A DNA stretch of 64,000 nucleotides. Origin: Eleusine coracana subsp. coracana. Lineage: Eukaryota; Streptophyta; Magnoliopsida; Poales; Poaceae. Below are positions 22,440-34,668 of the stretch, piece by piece. Below the pieces are notes generated by a model. It saw nothing but the letters and a program-made list of their open reading frames with translations, did no database searches and was not told where the DNA came from. The first letter of the stretch is position 1; each line of letters starts with the position of its first letter. Made by a program: the position numbers and the translations under genes. The DNA is taken from positions 38,570,432 through 38,634,431 of the forward strand of contig CM064417.1 in NCBI GenBank assembly GCA_032690845.1. Direction: 5' to 3'.

Positions 22440-25400
22440 TAGAGATGGCAATTTGGGTCCTGAGTGCGGGCCCCGTCGGGTCCCCGACCCACGTAGGGCG
22501 GGTGCGGGGGCAAAATCCCACCCATGGGTGGTACCCACACCCGACCCGCAGAAACACGGGTGTGGGGCGGGTTTATATTTCCACCCGCGGGCGCCCCGTG
22601 GGCCCCGTAAAAAATAAGCCACCAACAAAATTTAGCCCAGCCCAAATCCCAAAAGCCCATTGCAGGAGCGTAGCCCTAGCCTCCGCTCTGCCTCTGCCCG
22701 TTGCCGCTATCGCAATCGCTATCCAGCTCGGGGCGCCGCCACTCGATCGAATCGGAAATCGGCATCGGCTCTCGCCTCGCCTCGCCTCTCGCCGACGGCC
22801 AACGCCGTCCAGTTCCAGCAGCACCACTACGCCAGCACCCAGCAGCACGTCGGCCCCTCCCTGCCCTCCCTGTCGGCCACCGCCCAACATTGCCTCACCC
22901 GCGCGGCCACTGCAGGGCGCCGCCGGCTCGCCGCTCGTCGCGCCCGCGGCAGCACCAAGAAGTTGACGCCACGGACTCGTGTTGTTATCGTGCGTGCTTG
23001 AGGGCGCGACGTCGCCGGAGGGAGAACAACACGACGAGGCTGTCGTGGTTTCTAACCGCATCTGAAGGCTTGTCGACCCAAGGCCAAGGAACCAGAGGCT
23101 CTAGCTCACAAGCTCCTGCTGGTCGTCCACCTCGGTCGTCTACACCATCGTCTGTGACACCGTTGTCTCGCCCTCGAGGTACTTTGAAGAGGCCAAGGCC
23201 ACAGGCATGGACAACCCCTACCCCTTCCTCAAGTGATGCTGACACTGGTACACCGTCGTCTCGCCATGAAGCTTCAGGTGCTCCGTCCTCCAATGAACCA
23301 GGTAACACTGAAGCACCAGCACCCCCTGTTCAATCTCAAGGAGATGATGATGATATTGTTGTCATAGAGGACGATGTGGTTGCTGGTGGTGGTGGGAAAT
23401 GGAAGAAGAAGAAGAGGAAATCTGATGTATGGTTAGAATTTGAAGAAGTGACCGTGGCAGGCAAATTGAAAGCTAAATGCATATGGTGTAAAAAGCTTTT
23501 AGTTGGAGGTAGTAGAGCAGGAACAAATCACTTGTGGGGTCACCTTGATTGTTGTCCGGACCAATCGGTTAGAAAAGGACTTAAGCAAGCAACTTTGAAG
23601 ATGGATAAAGATACAAAAGGGGCAGTAGTAGTTGAGAAATATGTGTTTGATCAACAAGTAGCTAGGAAAGAACTTGCTTTGATGATTTGTGTGCACGAGT
23701 ATCCATTGGCTATGGTGAATCATGCTGGATTTAATAGGTTTTGTGCAGCATTGCAACCCCTTTTTAAAAGCAGTGTCAAGAAACACTATCAAAAAAGATA
23801 TTTTGGATATGTATGATGGCCATAGGCTTTCTTTGGTGAATTCATTCCAGCGGTGCCAATCTTGAATTGCTGTTACTACGGACATGTGGACTGCAAATCA
23901 TCAAAAGAAGGGATATATGGTTGTGACAGTGCACTTTATTGATGATGAGTGGAAACTAAAAAGTTTTTTTTAAGGTAATAATAAGCTCTTATGTTCATTC
24001 TTAAGGTAATAATAAGCTCTAATGTTTCCAAGTGAAGTATGGTGATTGCTGAAATGTTGTGTTCAATGTAGGTTCATGTATGTACCACATCCACATACAG
24101 GTGACATTATAAGTGATGTTCTTCATGATGTGCTAGAAGATTGGCAGATTGTCAAGAATGTGTCAACGGTAACTCTTGATAATTGCACCACCAATGACAA
24201 TGTCATGGACAAGATGAAAGATAAGATGCCCCTTGCTTCTCTTATGCTAAATGGTAAATTATTACACATGTGTTGTGTTACACATATCATAAAGAAACAC
24301 TTTGTGCTCGTTTTAAGCCAACAAAAGAAGATTGGGAATTTGCTAGTGAGCTTTGTGGTAGGTTGAAGTTGTTTTATAATCCAACTGAGCTATTGTCAGG
24401 CACTACTTATGTCACAGCAAATCTGTTTTATCCCAAAATCTGTGGTATTTACTTGGCTATTGAGAAATGGAGAACTAGCAACATTCCTAAGGTAGAGGAG
24501 ATGTCAAAATTGATGAAGGACAAATTTAAGAAGTATTGGACAGATGTACATGGGCTTATGGAAGTAGCTACTATTTTAGATCCTAGGTACAAATTGAAAT
24601 TCATGAAAGCTTTTTATAGCACTATTCATGGGGAAGACAGTCCAACCACCGATAAAAAGGTAGATAGAGTTAGAAGTTTGTTGTATGATCTTGTGTTGAA
24701 GTATCAAGGTTCTATGGAGGGCATGGCAACAACAGATGGTGTTGGTGCAAGTACAGCTATTAGACGTCCCAATGAAGGTGATGATCTTGTCTTTGACCTA
24801 TTTGACAAATTCTTGTCTGAGGAACCGGAGGAGAGATCAACATTTGTGCGCACTGAGCTAGATTTGTACTTGGAGGAGCCCACATTGCCTAGGACCCAAG
24901 TGTTGGATATCATTCATTGGTGGCAATATGCGGGAGTCAAATATCCAACTTTGAGAAGGATTGCTAGAGATATCATGGCTATTCCTGTTACAACAGTGGC
25001 ATCTGAGTCTGTTTTCAGCATTGGAGGGAAGATTATTAGTCAACATCAAAGCAGACTCGCACCAAGAACAATTGAAGGATTGATGTGTATGCAAGCTTGG
25101 TCCCGTGCTGACATGTTAGGAGACCAATCTTATTTTATTAATACACTTATGACCTGTATGGAGGATGAAGAAGAAGCAATGGTAATATGACTAGTCTGTT
25201 CCTTTATTATACTATCTGTTTATACTATTTGTTTATCCATTCTTATTTATAATTATGCTTAATCAAAGCTATTTTCATTCTTTTTGTTGCTAGGATGATG
25301 ATTCATTGAAGAATGCTTAAGAACAAGACTACAAGAGTGGTTTCCCTTTGCTGCAGTGCAGATGTGCTGAACTAATGTGTGTGTTGATGGTTAATGGCGT

Positions 25401-25837
25401 GTGAACATGGCCTTTTTTTTATTCTAAAAACTGTTATTTGTTTGGTACTTTGGTTAGTAGTAACTGCTATAATGCATGTTGAGAGTTGAGACTTGGTCAG
25501 TTGGACTTGGAGTAGTGAACAATCTGTCATGTACTCATGTTTCTTAATAATTCTAAAATCTGGTATCTGTTTGGTTGAGTTGAGTTCAGTGATGTATGTT
25601 GAACATGGCCTTTTTTGATAATTATGCTTGTACGTGACTGTTGTTATGTATGCTGGACTAGGACTAGTTGTGCTTGCTGGACTATAGTGTATATTAACAT
25701 CGAAAACCCGTGGGGACCGGTAACCCACCCGACACCCGATAGGTGCGGGTGCGGATGTGAAATTCCGCCCGTTGCATTTTCTTGCGCAGGTGGGTTTTTG
25801 CTCCATCCGTCCTGAAACCGTCCCGTTGTCATCTCTA
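22440..25837 (+). mobile_element. hAT-superfamily DNA transposon
   Basis: The ends are TAGAGATGGCAA and TTGTCATCTCTA (11 of 12 match as inverted repeats). The flanking 8-bp duplication is ATCGTACT (22432-22439) against ATCATACT (25838-25845), with one mismatch. The 3398-bp body carries a broken hAT transposase. GC-rich subterminal repeats of the ACCCGCACCC / GGGTGCGGG type lie at both ends (22470-22600 and 25725-25800), in a position typical of transposase-binding arrays. Confidence 0.93.
22701..25190 (+). pseudogene. hAT transposase, frameshifted and internally deleted
   Basis: The 5' part (to 23816) holds an acidic, Lys-rich stretch and then a BED-type zinc finger (CIWCKKLL ... HLWGHL, about 23480-23550). 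After a frameshift near 23790 comes the first catalytic region VTTDMWTANHQKKG (with a stop just before it). A later part holds TLDNCTTNDN (24170) and the HMCCVTHI motif. About 200 residues of the usual insertion domain are missing between there and RFKPTKEDWEFASELCGRL (24310). The C-terminal dimerisation domain is well preserved (WWQYAGVKYPTLRRIARDIM, then ASESVFSIGGKII, 24920-25060). A 23-bp direct repeat AAGGTAATAATAAGCTCT lies in the gap (23972 and 24003). It is non-functional as it stands. Confidence 0.9.
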
Positions 25838-26178
25838 ATCATACTTGTTGAAAACCTAGCGATCCAGCATTATCCACTTTAGGAGAGTGGGCTCGCCGGA
25901 GTTGACCGCATCGATCGGCAGCGATGAATCCGAGATACTCAGCAAAGGATACGAGCCACCGGCGGCAGCGGCGTCCAGCGACGGGTTCGAGCCACCAGGG
26001 GCGGCCATAGGTTCGTGGAGGCCGGTTCTCGTTCCAGATCTGGTTTATGTGTTGATTTCTATAGTGGAGTACCGGTTCTATGCTAATCACCGAATTAGTT
26101 TCTGGTGAAAAAGGTAAAAATCGCTTCCTTCAAACGCTACTCTGATTGGAAGGAGATCGTGTCTACGAATGACCAACA

Positions 26179-26577
26179 TGAATCCTGATTGGAAGCCGAC
26201 TTGAGTACGGGCCGGAGAATCTGAAGCCTGCAGCAAAGGAACTTGCATTCATGATGATGATGAACAAAATTTCTGTTCCCATTGAGCCGTCAGAACGACG
26301 GGTATATGGTTTGCATTCATTGAGAAGAGCTTTGTGCCTGCCTGACACGTATTTACCAGCTAGAGCTGGTAAATGCATAAGGTTCGGCTGGATCTTCACA
26401 ACGCTTTGTCAGCCTCTTCTATCTCTATACATGAATTTTGGAATACAAAATAATCTCTATACCATTTACAGACTACCTTAGTCTAATCGATTCGCAGTGG
26501 ATGCTTGGTGCACGTACGGCATCTTTGCATCCTCTGCCGAATGAAACGAATGCAAAAGGAACTGCCTCTTGCTGTCC
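26179..26577. other. 3' flank of the transporter gene
   Basis: The interval between the copia LTR end and the transporter stop codon probably contains its 3' UTR. No clear polyadenylation signal stands out, and no other gene is seen. Confidence 0.5.
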
Positions 26578-29500
26578 TCATCTCTTCTGGAAGTTGAACT
26601 TCATGATGGCAAAACTGAACAGGAACGCAAAGGCCAGGGCCCAGGCGACATGCACCACCGCGACGACCCACAAGAAGTCGTGGCGGAAGCCGAAGTAATC
26701 CTTGATAAAATCCGCCACGCTTTGTTGATTGCCCTCAACCTGGATTCTATGTTGCATATCACCGAACTGGGAGGCAACCAACCCATAGAGCGTCCAGGCG
26801 ACCGGGCAGATCCAGCTGTACCACCTCCACCAAACAGGCATTCTCTGAAGAAAAGGTCAATGCACATGAGTCACATGAAAATGTTGCAGTATTAAAAGCA
26901 ATAAGGGATGCAAAAAGGAGAAAAGCAAAACTTACAGGTCGAGGAATCAGATATCCTGAGAAGAGGTTCCAAATGTTGTAGAAAGCTGATGAGATGATAG
27001 CTGCTATACTCTCGTTTGGTGTCAAGCCGACCGCCATCATGCCATAGAATGTGAAGTAAAGCAGTGTGAAGTACATGAAGAACAGGTACCATAAGAACTT
27101 GGCAACGGTCCACTCAAATCCAATCATGGCATAGACTAGCACCCCATATATCAAGGTCTGGACAAAGATGTATGGAAATTCAATTGCAACCTACAAAAGG
27201 GAAAAGTGCAATTGTTAGGTTCTTTGGTCAAAAGGACTTAAAGAATGTTAAAACATCAGTTCTCAACTGCCCTTTCTGTTCGCTGCAAATCTGAGTAAGA
27301 GGAATTACCTGTCCAAATGCATATGGGAAAGCTGAATACATGCCCGCTGCTCTTTCTCGGTAAAAAACTGTTCGCTCCACCACCACCACTGGTTGAACAG
27401 AGCCTGAGTTCTGCACTCCAATGTACAGAACAGCAGCATACATTGATCCCATGGCGTTGAACAGATCCTGCTGGTTATCACTGCACCAAGACACAAGTAA
27501 GGTATTGGAATATGTACTGCACAAAGTAGTTTGCTTAACATGAAACATAGAAACAGGGAGGATAAATTAAGAAGACATACGTTTTTCGTCCAAGGTCCCA
27601 GAACATGGATCCAAACAGTAATGCGATGATAATGGTGAAGAGGAATCTCACTGCTGTGTAGGACGGGTTCCTCCAATATGACAATTTCTGCTTCCACAAG
27701 CAAGCTAGGCACTGTGTAAAGAACGATCTAGAGTATTGCGTAGGGAAGTGGATATCAGAAGAGCCAGGAGAAGGTGTGCTTAGTTCCTCTATGAGTTCCT
27801 TGTTCCTTCTGAAATTGTCAACACAAATACCGATTAGAATTATGGCTCAAAGGCACCTCCACTACAGTACATTATGTGCGTCAGAGTGGCATGCAGTGTA
27901 GCTTACTGATATAGCTCTGATTGTCTGTAGATTTCACTGAAATCAATCCCGAGCATCTCCTCCTGGGAACTAGAGGTGACTTCCAACATCCATGTTGCTG
28001 GGTTATACCCATCCTTTATTCTACTAATGCCTTCAATTTCCTGAACAATAAATGGAAGGCTTTCAATTTCATATGATTTGGCATGGGCAAAATGTGCTAC
28101 AACATGCAGTGATAATGGTTACTTTTCTTCTCACCTCAAAGTATTCAATCAATTTTGACGAATTCTGGCCCACTGGCCCAACATATATTTCTTCTCCCCC
28201 TCTCTTCATAAGGAATAGCTGTAAATCACATAAATGACAACTGTCAGTATAGAATATTATTTCAAAAGGCTAAGTAAAATAACCAGAAAAGATCACTCAC
28301 CTCATCAAATGCTTCAAATATGTCAATGCTTGGCTGGTGAATGGTGCAGACAACAGTCCTGCCAGTATTGACAGTATTCCTCACAGTCCTCATTACAATT
28401 GCAGCTGCCCGCGCGTCAAGACCAGAGGTTGGCTCATCCATAAAAATGATCGAAGGGTTAGCAACAAGCTCCACAGCAATAGTTAGCCTCTTGCGTTGCT
28501 CTGTTGACAGGCCACTCACTCCAGGAAGCCCAACTAGTGCACCCCTCAATGGTGTAAGCTCTACAAGATCCATGACCTCCTCAATGAATATCTGCAACCA
28601 CAAAGTTCAGCGGATAAGATTTCCAATCAGTTGAGAACAAACTTCAACACCTGATTCTTTATCTAAAGCTGTAACTAACCTTTCTTTTTTCTAAATCAAC
28701 ATCTGAAGGAAGCCGCAGCCATGCAGAAAAGAGGAGTGACTCATATACTGTTACATGTGGAGAATGAATATCATTTTGCTCACAGTATCCTGATATACGT
28801 GCAAAGGTCTCTTGCTTCTTTGGATAGCCTGAGATGGTAATATCTCCCTCGATATAACCTCCAGTTTTTCTGCCAGCTAATACATCCATCAGAGTGGTCT
28901 TTCCAGCACCACTAACACCCATCAATGCAGTAAGTACTCCTGGTCTGAAAGAACCACTAACGCCCTTCAACAGCAGGAGCCGATCTTCTGTTACTCCTTG
29001 CGCTTTCATTGCCTGTGTACACAGCAATATAATATGCTGAGAACTCTTAAGTACATAAGTTTTTAGTGTATTTGAAGTCTATCAAAAGGAAAATTACCTC
29101 TGGCATGTCAACTGAGTATCTTATGTTGTTAAAGGTAAGCGACAACGGTGCAAATGGAAGCGCCATCCCCTTCCTGCTTTGATTAGAATCCTCATTACTA
29201 GTCACAGAGTGCTGCCCAACACTGTGGGTCAACTCCAACTCCTGCTTCCTCGATTTTTTTTCCTTATGTTCTATGACTTGACCAGTTAAGTTAGCCTGCT
29301 TTTCTGTAAACTCCTCTTTGGACATTGATCCGTGTGAATCAGTGAATGCTGCCAAAAAAAGCAAGTAGCTACAGTTATTATCTTTAAATTCAAACATTCG
29401 TTTACTAATACTTGGAGTTATAAATACATATTACAAATAAAACATAGAAAGATACTTACGACCCAAAACCGAAAGAGCTACAGTGTAGAGCAGGTTAAAG

Positions 29501-32500
29501 AGGAGTGTATATCCGATCAAGGCAACGAATCCAATCCAGTACCACTTAGCTTCAGTAAACATGCCTCGAGATTTAAGAACACTAACTCCCAGTGTCTCCT
29601 TTCCATTAGGCTGTAACAAGCAAATGAGTGTTGGTCTTTTTACTTCTGTAGTGGTTAGATGGCTCTATTGCTGCTAACAAGCAAATGTGTAGGGTACTTA
29701 CTTTGTTCCAACTGTGTCCCAGAAATTCATTTGTTGAAATGGCATTCTGTGCATATGATAGTGGAGAGACCCAGTAGCCCCAAATCCACCATTTCTTAAT
29801 ATTAGCTGAAAAAGAGGATGGCAGATAAAGATAAACATATAGGCTGCAATAAAACTTAGAAATCATTAAGGCTAACTGAAGCTAAGCAATTTTTAGTGTT
29901 ATTATGGCACAAACCAATTACTTACGTCTTGACAGAATAAAACCACCCAGAGTTTGGAAAGTCAACAGGGCTAAGGGTCCAAACGTTTGAGACACAACCA
30001 TGTCTCTTCCGAGTCCAGCAATGAGGCGGAAAAGTGCAGATGACATCTGATTGAGCGCCAGAAGCAGCAGATACTGCTTAAAGAACCTGGACACAAATAT
30101 TTATTCAGAATTCATATAACAAACTGATTTATCATGGAAAATTCATCTTAGTCATTTCATCGCATAGAAAAGAAATCAAGTGTCACATAGAGCATAGAGT
30201 ATAAAATCATGTATTGTTCAAATCTTAGAGCATGTGTTTAACTGCATCTTACCTGGTGACGTTGGCATCAAATCCTATGACATAGTATGTGGTGAATACA
30301 TAAACTCCAACTTCGAGAAATGTGATAGGGATCTGAAGAATCCATGACGGTATGGTGTAGGCCCATGCAGGAAAGAAGAGAAGATCCCTTTGCTTAAAGA
30401 AAACAGGTAGTTTCATGACAGTCATGGAAAGCTCCGCGAAACCGTTGAACATAATTGTATCGAGGGCAAAGTAGAGTGCCCCCATATATATCCCTCCATA
30501 AATTACATTATCACGTTTCATATTCGTACGGAAAAATGTGGTCATCACAATAAATGCCATAAGTGTTAGCTGCAACAGTAAATGAACAAAATTTAGATTA
30601 CGGCATCTAGCCTTTGCAGTAGGAGCTTCTACTGTGTTCAGGTCAAAAAAAAAAAAAAGGCATCTAGCCTTCATCTTAATCACAACAATATACATAGTAT
30701 AGAAATGAACTTACGTTAACAGATTTGAAAATGTACATAAATGCATTCCTCTTCATGAGTAGAAACTCTCTATCAATAGTTGCTTTGAGCAATTCCATCC
30801 TGTCGACACCAAACTTTGAAGTAGCTAGAGCAGCAGGGTGGCTCCGGGTCCTATCAAATGGCTCTGAAAGTTCATTTTGTACGGATCGGCCCACGTGAAA
30901 TGTACGGAGTGCATCTGCAAATTTCTTCACAGGCACAAAACGGTATGGCCTATCCTGCCTATACCAATACTGTCCCTGGTCTTTCTTTGATGTCACCTGT
31001 TCAATATGTTTATATCAGCACAATTAATCTTCAGATATGAAAACTACTACATGACGTAGGGATTTATAAATAATGAACATACTTCCTGCAAGAAGTCAGC
31101 AACACCCTTTCTGGTGGGGCATCTGAAGCCCATGAATTCAAAGAACTCAAGGACATTTTCACGGGGACCTTGGTACACAATCTGCCCATCAGAAAGGAGT
31201 ATAATATCATCGAACAAGTTGTATGTTTCAGGTGCTGGCTGGAGCAAGGATATGACAGCAGTTCCCCCAAGGATGTGGATAGTCTGCCTAAGGGAATTCA
31301 CAATCTGATATGTGGTTGAGCTGTCCAGTCCAGTGGATATCTCATCCATGAACAGAGCTCTTGCTGGACCAACAAGCATTTCACCTAAGCAGTAAAATAC
31401 ATGCAACGATCAGATTCTTTTAAAAAAATCTGACAAAGATTACAGTGAGTTTGGAATAGCTAAAATTTTAAACTGTAGTCAATTTTTCCTTGTTTACAGA
31501 AGACATATTTCATCCAACCTATAACTTTGTACTAATAAGTTTTACACCCAACCTCCATTTGATGAAGATTTTTTTATCATACCTGTGGTGACACGCTTCC
31601 GTTGACCACCAGATATACCTCTTAACATCTCATTTCCTACCACCGTGTCAGCACAGACCTCCAATCCTAATATCTGCGGATACATAGCCAGGCAACTAGT
31701 GGATCAGTAAGCAAACAGCTACAGAGAAACCATCTTATATTAGTAAACTTAGATCCATGGCCAGAAGATTGTACCTTCAGTATGTAATCTGTAACGATAC
31801 TGGATTCTTGCCCTCCCATAGCTGAGGCCTACAGGAGTAAACAAAGAAACAACTTTTATCCATGTGCAAAATACATTCGATAAGCATATATAGACTAGCA
31901 TTTATAGTTCTGTCAAGCATATGATGCCATTATCTGCTAGCAACCTCACCTTCATATAGACATCAATATCATGATCGGGCTTGATGTTGGCTGCCTTTTC
32001 CCTTCGTGATAACTCAGTCAGCATTTCTGGTCAAAGGAAAAAAAAAAGTTGAATACTTGCCCCAAAGTTTGAGACACCACATTCAATGGTCTGAAACAAG
32101 CCAACGTTCAGTTGCATATGTGTTCGCAAGGCAAGTATGGTACAGGGTTCTGGACGCTCTGGGTTCAGGCAGGCTAGCGCCCAAACGGCGTGATCGCTCC
32201 TTCGCAGAATGGTGGGCAAGGGCGAGCCGAAAGATCAAGAAAGAGGACAGAAAAGGAATGAATTCTATGATCATACTTGTGGCATGGTCGATCTGGAAAC
32301 ACCGTAACGCTTGTGTTTTTGAAAGTGCCTCTCCCTCTGTAGAGGGTCTCCTACGCCAGCTCAAGGATGAATACCACCTATGGTGTCTGGCAGGGGCAAA
32401 GAAGCTGAAAGCCCTAAGGCTGCTGGAGGTCGGCTCCCTGTGATTAGCAGGTTGAATGTGGTTGGGTCATGGTGTGGTGTTGTATGTAATACATTATGGG

Positions 32501-34618
32501 GTGTTTTAATACCTGCTCATGTATGGTCCCGGCATGAGTAGGTCTATTGTATGGGCCACTCTTTTCTCTCTTTAATACAAAAGATGTGCAGCTCTCCTGC
32601 GTATTCGAGAAGAAAAAAAAAAGTTGCATACCATATCTAGTACCGACACCTTGGCACCGTGCGGAGAAGGCTAAGGTCTCCCTCACGGTCATCTCCCCAA
32701 TGTGGAGATCATGCTGGCTGATGTACGCTGCGGTCCTTTGCGGGACAAACTCGTTCATCCCGTGGCCATTGTAAGTGACCTTCCCCGAAACCTTGAGGTC
32801 CTTGTCAAGCTTCCCGGCTAGCGCCCGGAGCAAGGTAGTCTTGCCTGAACCGGGTGGTCCCAGTAGCAAAGTCATCCTAAAGAGAAACACAACAACGTGG
32901 GTGGTTAGTGCCAAAAGTTCTCCAGAACGCTGATCATGCTATTGTATCTATCAGGCATACAAGTACAACTATGTAATTATCCAAGTGAATGCTTTACCTC
33001 CTTGGCTTGATAATCCCACTGACGTCATGGAGGACGGTCATGGGCTGCTTCCTGCTGGGTAAGATGTGGAGAGCGTTCCCGATGGACTGTTGGGGAAAAA
33101 CAATTATCATCCAGAAAATCTCGTTAGCTTGGCATAGATTAGCACACAGAGATAAAATTAGTTGACTCAGCGAATAATCATGCAATCGCGGCAGTGAAGC
33201 AAGGAGGTTACAGGCAATTAAGCACGCATGTGAGGTGCTCGATGAAATGTCCCAGAGCCGCGGAGACGCGGCGCGTCGAGTTTGCGTCATGAAAGCGATT
33301 CCGCGGTGCGGGAGGAGACGCGTGGTGGCACAGACGCGCAGGAAGAGACCGCAGCTGCCGGCGGCGGCGCTGCGGCGGTTGTGGGCAAACGGGGGCGGGA
33401 GGCGGGTGCTCGTGAACGCGGCGTCGGTTTGTGTTTTGCGTTCGGTGAAAAGCTTATGTGGGCCGGGGACGACGTTTCCAGCTAAAGGTTGGGCTCTTTG
33501 TTGGGCTACACTACCATACGCCGCTTCAAAAGAAAAAAAAAAAGAAATTTCTTTTTTTTTTGTCGAGAAACAGCCGGTGGCCCTTTTTATTAAAAAAACA
33601 AATGAAGACGAATTAGTAGAAAAGCTTGCGAGCTGCTCCTACTCAGTTTCCAATGTCGAAAGGGTCGTTCTTTAAAAAAAAAATCCAATGTCAAATTAAA
33701 TGGACGTGTATTCCTAGCTAATACACCTTAGCTTGTTAGTTTAGCTAAAATAATTAAACAACCTAGTAGACTCCGAGATGTTGGAATTGCTCAACGCGCG
33801 TGGTTGGTGGTTGCCGAAGCAAAAATCCACGTGTTGTAAATGATGTTCTCCTGATACAGTGGCAGTAAGATACTATACCCCTGTCAGCATATGACTCACG
33901 AGACCCAGGAAAAGGTCATTCACCTAACCTAACTGTGCATGCCGTGGACCGAGCAAGAACGCAAGTTGCAACAAGGAGACCAAATTAAACTCGGGCGTCG
34001 CTGTCAAGAAAACCAAAACGTATGCGCTCCTCGACGGAGAAGTAGGAGAGGATGAATCAGCCAACGGCCAGCATTACTGTGTCATCAGCTTCGTTCCCCG
34101 CTCCGGCGTTGCTGTCGAGCAAAAAATGGAAAGAAAAAAGTGGTCATCATTTACGTATACGTACCTCGACGGTGTTGGTGACGGAGTTGAGGAGCGTGGG
34201 CAGTCCGGCGTTGCCGACGTGGACCTCGGCCTCCACCTCGAGGTTCTGGTATCGCACCTCGATGGTGGGGTAGTCGATGCCGACCCGGTCCATGCGCTCC
34301 CTGAGCTTGAGCAGGAACCGCTCGTGGTCGTCGTCGGCGGCGCGGACGAGGCGCTCGATGAGGGCCCGCGACTCGCGCGCGCCCAGCCGCCCCACGTCCA
34401 CCTCCACCTTCTCGCCGTCCTCGTCCAGCGCCAGCATCCCGCGCCGCACCCGGTCGAACGTCGGGAGCCGCTCCAGCGCCGCCCAACGCAGCGCCTCCTC
34501 GTCGTCCTCCTCGTCCTGGAACCGCGACGACGAACGCGAGAACACGTCGTCGCCGCGGCGCCACATCGAGCCCTCGCGGCTGAGGGTTCTCGCCATCCGG
34601 TGGACCTCGCCGCGGTCC

Positions 34619-34620
<2 letters not shown>
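26578..34620 (-). CDS. ABCG (PDR): full-size ABCG transporter, PDR type
   Basis: The gene encodes a pleiotropic-drug-resistance ABC exporter (NBD1-TMD1-NBD2-TMD2) of about 1447 aa, normal for the family. PDR proteins sit mostly in the plasma membrane and export hormones, terpenoids, phenolics or cuticle precursors; the substrate here is unknown. Exons, from high to low coordinate: 34620-34165, 33086-32998, 32876-32632, 32026-31950, 31828-31775, 31673-31583, 31384-31083, 30996-30715, 30569-30253, 30086-29926, 29805-29702, 29610-29460, 29348-29098, 29012-28680, 28591-28301, 28218-28135, 28040-27907, 27808-27581, 27480-27309, 27190-26936, 26844-26578. All junctions are GT-AG and phases close. 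NBD1 has GPPGSGKTT (exon 3), GISGGQRKRVT (exon 6) and ALFMDEIS (exon 7). NBD2 has GVSGAGKTT (exon 14), then GLSTEQRKRLT and IIFMDEPTSGLD (exon 15). The C-terminus is FAIMKFNFQKR, the usual PDR ending. The N-terminus MDRGEVHRMARTLSREGSMW is family-like. No lesion is seen. Confidence 0.96.
30615..30658 (+). mobile_element. tiny 3' retroposon scrap in transporter intron 8
   Basis: Forty-four bases ending in A14 are bracketed by the perfect 13-bp repeat GGCATCTAGCCTT (30602-30614 and 30659-30671). Poly(A) plus a long target-site duplication indicates target-primed reverse transcription, so this is a severely 5'-truncated LINE or SINE copy, antisense to the gene. Confidence 0.7.
32057..32611 (+). 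mobile_element. 5'-truncated LINE filling transporter intron 3
   Basis: The plus strand encodes the C-terminal end of a plant LINE ORF2: FARQVWYRVLDALGSGR, then DRSFAEWWARASRKIKKEDR, KGMNSMIILVAWSIWKHRNA and a final LWCLAGAKKL. It then has a 3' UTR ending GTATTCGAG plus an A-run, as in common grass LINEs. It is flanked by a 20-bp repeat with one mismatch, G-A10-GTTG-A/C-ATAC (32037-32056 and 32612-32631), whose right copy includes the splice donor. The LINE is antisense to the transporter and only about 10 bp from the exon 4 acceptor. Confidence 0.85.

Positions 34621-34665
<45 letters not shown>
34621..34665. repeat. (TA)22 microsatellite at the transporter start codon
   Basis: An uninterrupted TA dinucleotide run directly abuts the ATG on the transcript side, so it would be the last 45 bases of the 5' UTR. 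It is likely length-variable and, being self-complementary, could form a hairpin. If transcription starts inside it, the UTR would be very short. Confidence 0.9.

Positions 34666-34668
<3 letters not shown>

Larger units (their letters stand above)
16871..26178 (+). mobile_element. Ty1/copia retrotransposon, degenerate, interrupted by hAT
   Basis: The plus strand carries copia gag-pol in the order gag, protease, integrase, RT, RNase H, then a purine tract and a 3' LTR starting at 21903. No 5' LTR beginning TGTTGGTG is found upstream, so the 5' end is missing or replaced by the adjacent SIRE-like sequence. The hAT element at 22440-25837 lies in the 3' LTR. The right end at 26178 (CCAACA) is my best guess from terminal symmetry. 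Confidence 0.75.
21903..26178 (+). repeat. copia 3' LTR, split by the hAT element
   Basis: The LTR starts TGTTGGTG. It contains a TATA box (CCTATAAATG near 22185), is interrupted at 22440-25837, and may end at CCAACA (26178), giving about 870 bp without the insert. The end point is inferred only from the TGTTGG/CCAACA symmetry, because there is no second LTR for comparison. Confidence 0.55.

Noticed and set aside
22573..23061. 162-codon minus-strand ORF at the hAT left end
   Set aside because: It is antisense to the hAT 5' region and made of GC-rich subterminal repeats.
33235..33675. 146-codon plus-strand ORF in transporter intron 1
   Set aside because: It lies wholly inside an intron of a well-phased gene. 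It is Arg/Ala-rich from GC-rich sequence and then Lys/Phe-rich from A/T runs; no family likeness.
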